From assembly GCA_002424525.1 (NCBI GenBank), contig DIKJ01000168.1, positions 1 through 36,215 of the forward strand: DNA of 36,215 bases, in the 5' to 3' direction. The position numbers and the translations under genes were made by a program. The notes below the pieces were generated by a model, which was not told the DNA's origin, made no database searches, and worked only from the letters and a program-made list of their open reading frames with translations. This DNA comes from Bacteroidales bacterium UBA5621. Its GTDB lineage: Bacteria > Bacteroidota > Bacteroidia > Bacteroidales > VadinHA17. Within the stretch, counting starts at the first letter, position 1. Each line of letters starts with the position of its first letter. This document shows positions 17,514 to 25,427 of this stretch, piece by piece.

Positions 17514-18431
17514 TTACGCCGTTGCGCCTTTTTCCATCAATTCAAGGAACCTGTCCTCGATACCTGCCTCAGCCTCACTTATTACAGCATCTTTTATTCC
17601 CATACCCTCGAGATACCTGAAGAGGGAATCATCATACAAATCGCCTGAGAATGTAATATGAACTGTTTCGCCAAAGGGATACGCTGTAAGGGTTCCCGGA
17701 TATTTTCTCACTGCTGTTATCAATGAATACTTGTCAGCGCTGCGGATTGTGAAAAGTTTCCTGCTGAATCCCTGCCTGATTTTATCAGGCTCATCCACCG
17801 ACAATATCTTCCCGTTTTGTATAAGAGCTACCCTGTCGCATCGCATTGCTTCATCCATATATGGCGTTGAGACCACTACTGTAATTCTGTGCTTCCTTAG
17901 TTTTCCGAGAAGATCCCAGAATTCTGACCTTGATACAGCATCGATGCCTGTAGTCGGTTCATCCAGTACTAAAAGTGAAGGTTTGTGGATCAGCGCGCAC
18001 GACAATGCCAGCTTCTGTTTCATCCCTCCCGACAGCTTGCCTGCCAGACGTTTTCTGAATGGTTCTATATGAGAATAGATATCAGCTATCAGATCGTAAT
18101 TCTCTTTAACTGTGGTCCCGAAAACAGTAGCATAAAACTCCAGGTTCTCCTGAACGGTAAGGTCATTGTACAGGCTGAACCTGCCGGGCATATACCCTGT
18201 TTTCCTGCGCAATTCTTTAAATCCCCTGACGACATCCACTCCCAGTACTCTCATTTTGCCCTCATCGGGCAGCAGAAGAGTTGTAATAATCCTGAAAAGC
18301 GTTGTTTTGCCTGCTCCATCGGGGCCTATGAAACCAAATATTTCCGACTCGTTCACAGAAAAAGTGAGATCATCGAGAGCCTGCACCTCACCGTACTTTT
18401 TACCTATGCGCCATGAATCAATAATTTTCAT
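17514..18431 (-). CDS. ABC exporter ATPase, equivalent of the N-terminal half of YbhF
   Basis: A 305-residue nucleotide-binding subunit with Walker A GPDGAGKT (36-43), a good signature LSGGMKQKLALS (133-144) and Walker B LLVLDE (153-158). Two switch residues are missing: the Q-loop reads YMPGRFSLYNDLTV (Gly83 for Gln) and the H-loop reads STPYMDEAMRCD (Pro190 for His). Its own ATP site is thus probably non-hydrolytic, while its signature serves the partner subunit. About 100 residues follow the core as a C-terminal extension. In E. coli the two halves are fused in YbhF; here they are separate genes. The start lies 4 bases after the adaptor stop codon. Confidence 0.93.
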   Translation of the reverse strand: MKIIDSWRIGKKYGEVQALDDLTFSVNESEIFGFIGPDGAGKTTLFRIITTLLLPDEGKMRVLGVDVVRGFKELRRKTGYMPGRFSLYNDLTVQENLEFYATVFGTTVKENYDLIADIYSHIEPFRKRLAGKLSGGMKQKLALSCALIHKPSLLVLDEPTTGIDAVSRSEFWDLLGKLRKHRITVVVSTPYMDEAMRCDRVALIQNGKILSVDEPDKIRQGFSRKLFTIRSADKYSLITAVRKYPGTLTAYPFGETVHITFSGDLYDDSLFRYLEGMGIKDAVISEAEAGIEDRFLELMEKGATA

Positions 18432-18435
18432 CCGT

Positions 18436-19329
18436 CTATTTATTCAGGGCATTGAATATTGCCTCTCCCGGCATTCCAGATTTCAGGGAACCGTCGTTTG
18501 CAACACTTATATTGACTGCATATACCAGTGTGACCCTTTCCTCCTTTGTCTGGATTATTTTTGGAGTGAATTCAGCCTTCCCTGAAATATAGCTTACGGT
18601 TCCGGGGAATGATACATAATCTTTTTTACCCTTATCGATTCTTACGGTGCATTTTTCCCCGATCTTAACATCTCCGATCATGGAACCGCTCACGTATACC
18701 TTAAGCTTCATTATTGACAGGTCTGCTATTTTTGCCAGGGGTCTGCCTGCAGAAGCTATTTCGCCGGCTTCGGAGTATTTTTCTATCAGTGTTCCGGTCA
18801 GGGGGCTTCTCACGCTGCTGCGTCTTATCTGTTCATCGAGAACGGACTTTTTTGATTCAAGCACAGCGATCTCCGCCGCAGTGGATGCTCTCTGGGCAAT
18901 GCCGGCTTCTATCTGCTTGAGATAGACTGCCTCCTGTCCCTTCAGATCATCATACTGCTTGCGGGTTGCAGCATCATCCTTAAGCATGTTTTCAACCCTG
19001 GAAATATTGACCTTCAGATTCCCGATCTGCTGGTTCACTATCCCGTTCTGCGCATCGATGGAGTTCATCCTCGTCCTGACGCTCCTTATGCCAGCTTCGA
19101 TCTCCCCTTTCTGGAGATGAAACAACAGGGTGTCTATAAGAGCAATTTCAGTTCCTTCAGCTATCTCAGACCCTTCCGTCGCATTGAAGTGAAGAATTCG
19201 CCCGCTGGTTTCGGCGGAAACAATTACCTCAGTCGCTTCAAAGTTACCGTAAGCATCAGCCTCCCCGGCTCTCTCTTTGCACCCGGACAGGAAGAGTGCG
19301 ATAATGAGTATTAATGATCTGGTTTTCAT
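18436..19329 (-). CDS. HlyD-family periplasmic adaptor lipoprotein of the efflux system
   Basis: The 297-residue product starts with MKTRSLILIIALFLSGC, a lipoprotein signal with Cys17 as acylation site. The membrane-fusion layout follows: a lipoyl half-motif (EATEVIVSAETSGRILHFNATEGSEI), a long helical hairpin (about residues 75-165), the second lipoyl half (VRSPLTGTLIEKYSEAGEIASAGRPL) and a beta-barrel domain. It should bridge the inner-membrane ABC exporter to the outer-membrane channel encoded just upstream, in the role of YbhG. The helical hairpin length fits docking to a TolC-type channel. Confidence 0.92.
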   Translation of the reverse strand: MKTRSLILIIALFLSGCKERAGEADAYGNFEATEVIVSAETSGRILHFNATEGSEIAEGTEIALIDTLLFHLQKGEIEAGIRSVRTRMNSIDAQNGIVNQQIGNLKVNISRVENMLKDDAATRKQYDDLKGQEAVYLKQIEAGIAQRASTAAEIAVLESKKSVLDEQIRRSSVRSPLTGTLIEKYSEAGEIASAGRPLAKIADLSIMKLKVYVSGSMIGDVKIGEKCTVRIDKGKKDYVSFPGTVSYISGKAEFTPKIIQTKEERVTLVYAVNISVANDGSLKSGMPGEAIFNALNK

Positions 19330-19373
19330 GTTGTTTTGATATGTTTTTACAGATGTGAGATGCTTTTTATTCT

Positions 19374-20666
19374 CTATTCAATTTCCTGACCGCTTATATT
19401 AAGGTATTCGATCCGTGCCATTGCAAGATTTATTTTATGGATCTCGTGGTTAAGAATGGTCTGGCTTTCTGAACTCATCTCGCTGAGCAATTCTGCAGCA
19501 GTGATGGTCCCGTTTTCATACTGCGACTCAGCTGTCGCCGTTATCCTTCTGCGTAAAAGAATAAGTTCGGCATCGGATTCAATAATTGCCTCAAGGCTCC
19601 TGATCTCGGCATTCTTTGATTCCAGCATCCTCCTGAGGTTATCCTCGAGGTCGGCTTTCCGGCCATCAATTATGCCTTTCTGCAGAACATTGATCTGTTT
19701 CTCGTTTCTGGCTTTGTTCCAGTCGATGATATTCCATTTGAATCCTGCCCCCATTATATAGTAGGGTGCAAACTCGTCTCTGAAAAAATTGTTTCCCGGG
19801 GGATTGCCATAACCGAGAGAAGCGAATGCGCTGATTTTTGGCATTCTCCTGCTGTCGATGAGCATGGTGGCGGCTGTCAGCTGTTCTTTTCTCATATCGA
19901 AAAGCCGGAGCTCAGGTCTCGATAGTTCAGGTACAGGCTCCGCAGCGTGTCCGGGCAACACAAGGAGTACTGCGGAATCAATCCGGAAACCTGTAAGGTT
20001 TGACATGATCTCCCGGAGAGAGGCCATTCTTATCTCATTTCCCTTTAGCTGTTGTTCAAGCTTTATCTTTTCGGCGGCAAGAACGTCAATATCCGAACTT
20101 AGGATCAGGCCGCTCCTGAGTGCTGAGCTCATCGATACCATCCTTGCAGTTACCAGATGAAGATACTCTTCAAGGATCTCCCTCTGCTTCTGAAGGAGAA
20201 TGATATTGAAGTAGTAACTGTTTACCTGACTGCGTAGTTTGTAAAGCTCGGATTCAGTCTGGATCTCGTTTATGCCGAGCCCGGTTCTTTCCAGGGCTTT
20301 TGCATTCCTTGTCGCGCCTCCGTCATAAATGACCTGGTTTATGTCCAGGGTGATTTTATACTGTTCATGGGGCATGGGTCTGATCGCACTGGCAAAAGGA
20401 TCGGGCAATTCTCCGAGAGCACCGGCAAGATCCGGTACGGATGAATTATAAACGAAGCTTCCGGAGGCATCGAGTACAGGAAGATGATTAGCAGACAGGT
20501 TCCTGTCCCTGAGTTTCGATATATCCGAATGGGCCTTCTTCTCATTGGAAAGGGCATTCGTGGAAAATGCCCCTTTGTAGCACTCCTGCAATGTCAGAAC
20601 CCTCTGGGCATGCAATCCTGCAAACAATGCTGCAAAAATGAACGCTGTAAAAATTCTTTTCTCCAT
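19374..20666 (-). CDS. TolC-family outer-membrane efflux channel
   Basis: The 430-residue product has a signal peptide (MEKRIFTAFIFAALFAGLHAQ) and the two-fold repeated long-helix pattern of outer-membrane efflux proteins: LTLQECYKGAFSTN opens the first repeat, and beta-strand text such as ITLDINQVIYDGGATRN and MGAGFKWNIIDWNKARNEKQ marks the two barrel insertions with the characteristic D-x-x-x-x-R/A turn. It should form the outer-membrane exit duct. Its location between tetR and the adaptor makes this a self-contained tripartite exporter, whereas E. coli YbhGFSR must borrow a channel. It lies 59 bases after tetR. Confidence 0.9.
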   Translation of the reverse strand: MEKRIFTAFIFAALFAGLHAQRVLTLQECYKGAFSTNALSNEKKAHSDISKLRDRNLSANHLPVLDASGSFVYNSSVPDLAGALGELPDPFASAIRPMPHEQYKITLDINQVIYDGGATRNAKALERTGLGINEIQTESELYKLRSQVNSYYFNIILLQKQREILEEYLHLVTARMVSMSSALRSGLILSSDIDVLAAEKIKLEQQLKGNEIRMASLREIMSNLTGFRIDSAVLLVLPGHAAEPVPELSRPELRLFDMRKEQLTAATMLIDSRRMPKISAFASLGYGNPPGNNFFRDEFAPYYIMGAGFKWNIIDWNKARNEKQINVLQKGIIDGRKADLEDNLRRMLESKNAEIRSLEAIIESDAELILLRRRITATAESQYENGTITAAELLSEMSSESQTILNHEIHKINLAMARIEYLNISGQEIE

Positions 20667-20725
20667 TTATTATTATATGTTATGGTCACATTTTCTTAAG
20701 ACACTCCAGCCACTCCTCACCTGAG

Positions 20726-21337
20726 TCACTCCTTTAAAGCTTTCAGTATAAAGTCAGCCGCAAAAGTTTTTCTCTCCTCAATAAACTGTGTGAAATCAAT
20801 GCCCATTTTGCCGAACAATCCTTCCAGTACACTTCTGGCTGCGAACGGGAAGACGCTCATTGACGCTATTGAAACCATTATCTGAGGCAGAGTCTCTTCA
20901 GTTATGTTATATTTTTTAAGTTCCTCACCGTGTTGTGCGCATAGCATTGACCATAATGATTTTATATCAATTTTGCTAAGGAACTTCTTTATTCTTTCGG
21001 GGTTGCGGTTTATCTCGTTGATAAAAAATCCGGGGAGCCCGGGGTTCTGCTGAAGAAATGTAATATGTTCCCTGAAGAAGAACCTTATTTTATCATCGAG
21101 GGAAAGATCTTTGTCGAATACCGGCGCAAATTTTCTGAACATCGTACCGGCAATCTTTTCGAACACCGCATTGAAAAGCCGTTCTTTTGTCCGGAAATAA
21201 TAGTGCAGAAGTGCCTTGTTAATTCCTGCATGGTCGGCTATATCCTTCATGCGCGTCCCATCCATCCCTTTATTGATGAACACGACCGTGGCAGACTCGA
21301 AAATCTTCTCCTCGGTCAGTTTATCATTTTCAGTCAT
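20726..21337 (-). CDS. TetR/AcrR-family transcriptional regulator
   Basis: The 203-residue product has the N-terminal helix-turn-helix of TetR regulators (residues about 10-56): IFESATVVFINKGMDGTRMKDIADHAGINKALLHYYFRTKERLF fits the consensus throughout, with the recognition helix around INKALLHYYF. The C-terminal ligand domain is unassigned. As first gene of the efflux operon it most likely represses its own promoter and is released by an exported compound, as CecR does for ybhGFSR in E. coli. A candidate operator overlaps the promoter just upstream. The sequence does not identify the inducer. Confidence 0.92.
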   Translation of the reverse strand: MTENDKLTEEKIFESATVVFINKGMDGTRMKDIADHAGINKALLHYYFRTKERLFNAVFEKIAGTMFRKFAPVFDKDLSLDDKIRFFFREHITFLQQNPGLPGFFINEINRNPERIKKFLSKIDIKSLWSMLCAQHGEELKKYNITEETLPQIMVSIASMSVFPFAARSVLEGLFGKMGIDFTQFIEERKTFAADFILKALKE

Positions 21338-21378
21338 TTTTAACCATTTAATTTAATTAATAAGATTAATTATATAGT

Positions 21379-21423
21379 TTAACTAATGAGTCAAATATAT
21401 AATAATTATTTTTATTCTGCAAC
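21379..21423 (-). promoter_or_regulatory. Efflux-operon promoter with candidate TetR operator
   Basis: On the minus strand GTTG (21423-21420) and TATATTTG (21399-21392) are separated by 20 bases, a near-perfect Bacteroidota promoter 55 bases before the tetR start. A 16-bp imperfect palindrome, TTAACTAATGAGTCAA (21379-21394), with arms TTnACT / AGTnAA, overlaps the end of the -7 box and the likely transcription start, where a TetR repressor would act. Confidence 0.55.
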
Positions 21424-21477
21424 TTTTAATACAATTATTTCTTGTTCATTTTTTAATGCAATTATTTCTGATTCATT
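21424..21477. repeat. Perfectly adjoining 27-bp tandem duplication upstream of tetR
   Basis: Copy 1 is 21424-21450 and copy 2 is 21451-21477; they differ at 3 of 27 positions and both contain CAATTATTTCT. The pair lies directly upstream of the -33 box of the efflux promoter. The remaining 274 bases to the Gfo/Idh/MocA start (21478-21751) show no gene; TAATTTCG at 21651-21658 is a one-mismatch -7 element without a -33 partner. Confidence 0.75.
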
Positions 21478-21751
21478 AATCGTGCGGTCTGATACAACTC
21501 AGGTTATCGGGCCGTGAAAGGGTTCTGAATGAATTGGCATGCTGGCTGAAAAAGGGTAGGGACGGATCAGCAACAGAATGGAAGTTAATGGAAAAAAACG
21601 GGAATTGATATATATTTTCTGAAGTAAAAACAATTAACTTAGTGAAACTTTAATTTCGTGCAGGTCCGGATTATTCTGCCCGGGCGCAGAGGATTTGTTT
21701 TTGGCAAACAGGAAGTTTTTAATAGATTATTAACGAGAAAAGCACAATCAT

Positions 21752-22951
21752 ATGGCAAAATTAGCGATGCTTGGTGCCGGTTTTATCGGTGATTTCTACA
21801 CTTACGGGCTTCACGGGATGAGGAGCCGTGATCAGGTGCATATTATTTATTCGAGAGATGAAGGCAGAGGCAGGGCTTTCTCGGCGAAGCACGGTGTCCC
21901 AAAGTGGACAACCTCGATGAAGAAGGCTATTGAGGATCCTGAAGTGGATGCTGTAGTTATCGGGCTTCCCAATAACCTTCACCTGGAGGCTGTTAAGCTT
22001 TCTGCAGCCGCCGGGAAGCCGGTCCTGTGCACAAAACCTCTCGGGCGAAATGCGGTTGAAGCCCTGGAGATGCTTGAGGCAGTTGAGAAGGCAGGCGTTC
22101 TGCACGGTTATCTTGAGGATCTTGTATATACTCCAAAGACTCTCAAAGCCATTGAATCGGTACGCTCCGGAGCATTAGGGCAGGTGACATGGGTGCGGTC
22201 GAGGGAGACCCATCCGGGACCTCACAGTGACTGGTTCTGGACAAAAGAGGTGTCAGGAGGGGGAGTATTGCTTGACATGGGTTGTCACTGCATCGAAATT
22301 GCAAGGAATTATATCGGCAAGGATATCAGGCCTGTCGAAGTCATTGCAGTTGCCGACACTCTTGTAAAGCCTATTGAAGCGGAGGATAATGCTCTCGGTT
22401 GGGTCAGGTACGAGAACGGGGCCATTGGACAGTTTGAGGCCAGCTGGACATTCCGGGGGGGCATGGATCTGCGCGATGAAGTAATGGGAACTGAAGGGAC
22501 CATCTGGGTCAACAACTTTCTCCGTACAGGTTTCGAGATGTTCACAGCAGGCGGTAAGAGCGGCTATGTTGCAGAGAAGGCTGAGATCGAAAAGGGATGG
22601 ATATTCCCTGTAGGGGATGAGATTGCCGAGCTGGGTTATTATCACATGTTCACTGACATGCTGACTGCGCTCGACAATAAAACAGCACCGCAGGAGACTT
22701 TTTACGATGGCTATATCGTCAATGAGATCATGGATGCCTGTTACCGGTCGGCCAGATCGAAGAAATGGGAACCGGTCATGCTTAAAGTCTGGAGGGGAAA
22801 AGAGAAGGCAGATCCGATATCGGCGATCAGGGATTATGACAAGGATCATGTCTTTGTGAAGGAGGAGAGAATGCCCGATGGCAGTATAAAGCTGATCCTT
22901 AAAAACAAAGGGACAGGAAAAATAATTCAGAAAATCAAAAAGGAGAAATAG
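21752..22951 (+). CDS. Gfo/Idh/MocA-family NAD(P)-dependent oxidoreductase
   Basis: The 399-residue product has an N-terminal Rossmann fold ([13 protein letters not shown], residues 4-16) and the family C-terminal alpha/beta domain. The catalytic-region motif usually written EKP reads [13 protein letters not shown] (lysine retained), and [21 protein letters not shown] matches the GxxxDxGxHxxD element with the acid-base histidine. There is no Tat or Sec signal, so it is cytoplasmic. The family oxidises or reduces sugars, inositols and related polyols; the substrate cannot be read from sequence. The last 50 residues are lysine-rich and unlike the core. No sugar-utilisation genes surround it, so context does not help. 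Confidence 0.88.
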   Translation: MAKLAMLGAGFIGDFYTYGLHGMRSRDQVHIIYSRDEGRGRAFSAKHGVPKWTTSMKKAIEDPEVDAVVIGLPNNLHLEAVKLSAAAGKPVLCTKPLGRNAVEALEMLEAVEKAGVLHGYLEDLVYTPKTLKAIESVRSGALGQVTWVRSRETHPGPHSDWFWTKEVSGGGVLLDMGCHCIEIARNYIGKDIRPVEVIAVADTLVKPIEAEDNALGWVRYENGAIGQFEASWTFRGGMDLRDEVMGTEGTIWVNNFLRTGFEMFTAGGKSGYVAEKAEIEKGWIFPVGDEIAELGYYHMFTDMLTALDNKTAPQETFYDGYIVNEIMDACYRSARSKKWEPVMLKVWRGKEKADPISAIRDYDKDHVFVKEERMPDGSIKLILKNKGTGKIIQKIKKEK

Positions 22952-22959
22952 AATTATGA

Positions 22960-23065
22960 AACCCACATGATACAAGATCACAAACAAGCAAAAAAAATGA
23001 GATTCATGTGGGTTCCATGTGAACCACTTAATTATAAACAATTTAATAATATTATTTCACATGAA
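22960..23065 (+). promoter_or_regulatory. Alternative complementary segments over the metallopeptidase start
   Basis: AACCCACATGA (22960-22970) is perfectly complementary to TCATGTGGGTT (23004-23014). TTCATGTG (23003-23010) is also complementary to CACATGAA (23058-23065), which contains the start codon. CATGTGAA (23016-23023) is complementary to TTCACATG (23056-23063), again covering the ATG. GGTTC-CATGT-GAACC (23011-23025) forms a further small hairpin. The pairings are mutually exclusive, so the leader could switch between a masked and an open start, or the first pair may simply end the upstream transcript. Confidence 0.4.
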
Positions 23066-23903
23066 ATGGCAGGGAAGACAGGGTAGCGGCAATGTTGAGG
23101 ACCGCAGAGGAATGAGCACCGGCCGCATGGTTGCAGGTGGCGGGATAGGAACGATAGTAATAGTTCTTATAGTTTTGCTGTTGGGAGGCGACCCCACGCC
23201 GCTTCTCGACACTATGCAGACAGGGACCGTCGAGTCGGGGCAGATAACATCAACGCCTGAAGAGGAGGAAATGGTGCAGTTCGTTTCGGTTGTGCTGGAA
23301 TATACTGAAATAGTTTGGAGTAAAATATTTGCCGGATCGGATATGACGTATCGTCAGCCAAAACTGGTTCTGTTCAGGGATCAGGTTCAGTCGGCCTGCG
23401 GGTTTACCAGTGCGGCAAGCGGACCATTCTACTGTCCGGGTGACGAAAAGGTCTATATCGATCTCGCCTTCTGTGATCAGCTGAAGACAAAATTCGGGGC
23501 GTACGGGGATTTTGCCGTTGCCTATGTTATTGCGCATGAGATCGGTCACCATGTCCAGAATCTGCTGGGTATTCTTGATCAGGTCCAGAGTCAGAGGGCG
23601 GGGATGAACGAAAAGCAGGCTAACCAGCTGACCGTAAGGCTGGAGCTTCAGGCCGATTTCTTATCTGGCATGTGGGCTCACCACGCCCAGAAAATGATGG
23701 ACATACTTGAGGATGGCGATATTGAAGAAGCTTTGAATGCGGCTGCAGCCGTGGGTGACGATAATCTTCAGATGAAATACCAGGGGAGGGTGATCCCGGA
23801 TGCCTTTACACACGGCACCTCTGCGCAGCGGAAGGAATGGTTCCGGAAGGGATGGGTAACCGGTGATTTTGGCCAGGCAGACACCTTCAAGGCAAATATT
23901 TAG
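23061..23903 (+). CDS. YpfJ-family (PF04228) neutral zinc metallopeptidase
   Basis: The 280-residue product opens with MKWQGRQGSGNVEDRRG, the characteristic start of this family, so the ATG at 23061 is preferred over an in-frame ATG 14 codons upstream. One membrane helix follows (GGGIGTIVIVLIVLLLGG). The periplasmic domain has the zinc motif VIAHEIGHHVQN and the downstream LELQADFLSG that supplies the third ligand, plus CGFTSAASGPFYCPGDEKVYID, a cysteine-bearing block conserved in the family. Length matches E. coli YpfJ. Its physiological substrate is unknown. It is separated from the oxidoreductase by 109 bases with potential RNA structure. Confidence 0.92.
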   Translation: MKWQGRQGSGNVEDRRGMSTGRMVAGGGIGTIVIVLIVLLLGGDPTPLLDTMQTGTVESGQITSTPEEEEMVQFVSVVLEYTEIVWSKIFAGSDMTYRQPKLVLFRDQVQSACGFTSAASGPFYCPGDEKVYIDLAFCDQLKTKFGAYGDFAVAYVIAHEIGHHVQNLLGILDQVQSQRAGMNEKQANQLTVRLELQADFLSGMWAHHAQKMMDILEDGDIEEALNAAAAVGDDNLQMKYQGRVIPDAFTHGTSAQRKEWFRKGWVTGDFGQADTFKANI

Positions 23904-23937
23904 TGATTGCTGCCGGGATCAGTATATACAATTTTGA

Positions 23938-24081
23938 TATTTCGTACGCCGAGGCACCCAACCCGGGAGTCTTTGCGAACTTACTCCCCGGGATATCGAC
24001 CGGATTAGCCGGGACATAGCCCGGCAGGAAATAACATTTTCTCATCTCCTTGAGGACCTGATAGATCACGTCTGCTGTGAT
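23938..24081 (+). other. Conserved N-terminal coding sequence without a start codon, with two GC-rich hairpins
   Basis: The frame of the following membrane-protein gene stays open back to a TGA at 23935-23937 and encodes ELTPRDIDRISRD and LLEDLIDHVCCDVE, text that looks like the usual N-terminus of such Bacteroidota proteins. No ATG, GTG or TTG occurs in frame before 24082; ATT at 24004 and CTG at 24058 are the only near-starts worth naming. The same DNA forms two hairpins: CCCGGGAGT (23963-23971) with ACTCCCCGGG (23983-23992), one C bulged, and GCCGGG-ACATAG-CCCGGC (24008-24025). Confidence 0.6.
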
Positions 24082-25416
24082 GTGGAATCAGAAATGATCA
24101 GCGGAATACCATTCTCCGAAGCCTACAGGAAGGTGAAGGAAAAAATGGGAAACCGCAGACTTAAGGAAATACAGGAAGAAACACTTTATGCAGTTGACAC
24201 AAAATACAGAAAAATGAAGAAAACAATGAAAATCTCAGGCGTCGCGGGCACTATTATGCTAAGTCTTTCTGCATTGCTTAAGATATTGCATATACCTCCT
24301 GCAGGCGCTCTTCTGACACTCGGAGCTCTCACGCTTGCCCTGCTCTTCCTCCCTTCAGCACTGGTGGTGCTCTGGAAGGAGACTCACAACACAAGGAAAC
24401 TTTTTCTATTTATCATCACATTCCTTGCCGGATCTTCCTGGATAGTCGGGATACTTTTCAAAATTCAACACTGGCCGGGTGCGGTCCTGCTGATCACATT
24501 GTCCCTTGCAACCGTACTGCTTCTGCTGATCCCCATCCTTCTGATCAGTAAGCTCAGGGAAAAGGAGAACCCTGAAAAAATACCGGTATATGCAACCGGT
24601 ACATTTGGCCTGGTACTCTATTTTGCCGGCTTCCTTTTCAAAATCAATCACTGGCCTCTGGCAGGTTTGCTGATGTCGGCAGGTGCCCTGATAATTTTCC
24701 TTGTCGTGTTCCCGTGGTATGTATGGCTGACCTGGAGGGAGGAGAAAAACATAACGGTGAAGTACCTTTTTATGGTAATCGCATGCCTTGTAGTGGCTCT
24801 CCCCACCACACTCCTTAACATGGGTGTTCAGCAATCCTATGAAACGGGTTTCTATACCCATCAGTACCAGCAGGAGGCTCTTTATAATTACCAGAGAGAA
24901 AGAAATAATGCTGAAGCCCTGGTTTATCACTTCATGGTATCCGACACTGAGATAAGAGAGCTTCATAACAGAACAAATGAACTTCTGGTCATTGTAAATG
25001 AGATGGAAGCCGAAATGGTAAGAATAGCTGAAGGGGAACCGGGGAGGCCAATGCAGAACCCGCGGCAACTGGTCAGCGACGGTGTTTCATCAAGGATCCG
25101 ATACTTCAATCTGTCGAAACCATTTAATCCTTCTCCCTATGCCCTGGTTGCAGCTCCGGGAACAGAGCCCCGGCAGAAGCTTGATGGAGCGATGAAAGAT
25201 TATGTTGAGTTTCTGACCGGCATCGCAGGATCTGAACATATGCCCCTGGTCGGACCGTTGCTGGATTATTCTTCCTGGTTCCCGTCAATGAGGGCCGGGA
25301 AGGATGATATTGCCTTATTGCCTGCCCTGCATGGACTGACACTACTCAAGAACCGGATACTGTTGTCTGAGATAATTGCAATCAAAATCATTACAATGCC
25401 AAAGGAATCAGAATAA
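24082..25416 (+). CDS. Repeat-containing multi-pass membrane protein, first of a tandem pair
   Basis: Taken from the GTG at 24082 the product has 444 residues, but conserved-looking coding sequence runs at least 40 codons further upstream, so the true start is uncertain. About seven membrane helices occupy residues 50-265. Three copies of a 60-residue, two-helix unit are marked by LLKILHIPPA (65-74), LFKIQHWPGA (125-134) and LFKINHWPLA (185-194), exactly 60 apart. This FKIxHWPGA signature also occurs in GldL of the gliding/type IX secretion motor, but the proton-path glutamate region of GldL is not evident. The C-terminal 180 residues are soluble, with a helical stretch (WYVWLTWREE onward, then QQEALYNYQRERNNAEAL). 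Function unknown. It is followed after 11 bases by a paralogue. Confidence 0.75.
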   Translation: MESEMISGIPFSEAYRKVKEKMGNRRLKEIQEETLYAVDTKYRKMKKTMKISGVAGTIMLSLSALLKILHIPPAGALLTLGALTLALLFLPSALVVLWKETHNTRKLFLFIITFLAGSSWIVGILFKIQHWPGAVLLITLSLATVLLLLIPILLISKLREKENPEKIPVYATGTFGLVLYFAGFLFKINHWPLAGLLMSAGALIIFLVVFPWYVWLTWREEKNITVKYLFMVIACLVVALPTTLLNMGVQQSYETGFYTHQYQQEALYNYQRERNNAEALVYHFMVSDTEIRELHNRTNELLVIVNEMEAEMVRIAEGEPGRPMQNPRQLVSDGVSSRIRYFNLSKPFNPSPYALVAAPGTEPRQKLDGAMKDYVEFLTGIAGSEHMPLVGPLLDYSSWFPSMRAGKDDIALLPALHGLTLLKNRILLSEIIAIKIITMPKESE

Positions 25417-25427
25417 AAACCCCACCC

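Noticed and set aside
14500..21337. Mobile-element origin of the efflux operon
   Set aside because: No integrase, transposase, terminal repeat or attachment site is visible at either end, and base composition resembles the flanks.
22253..23041. Long minus-strand reading frame of 262 codons opposite the oxidoreductase gene
   Set aside because: It lies antisense to a complete Gfo/Idh/MocA gene, is rich in Cys and His without any domain pattern, and has no promoter.
23903..24019. Small GTG-initiated frame of 38 codons overlapping the metallopeptidase stop
   Set aside because: It overlaps the more convincing ELTPRDIDRI/DLIDHVCCDVE frame, has no family resemblance and no ribosome binding site.
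24406..25068. Minus-strand reading frame of 220 codons inside the first repeat membrane-protein gene
   Set aside because: Antisense to clear membrane-helix coding sequence; the translation is low-complexity and matches nothing.
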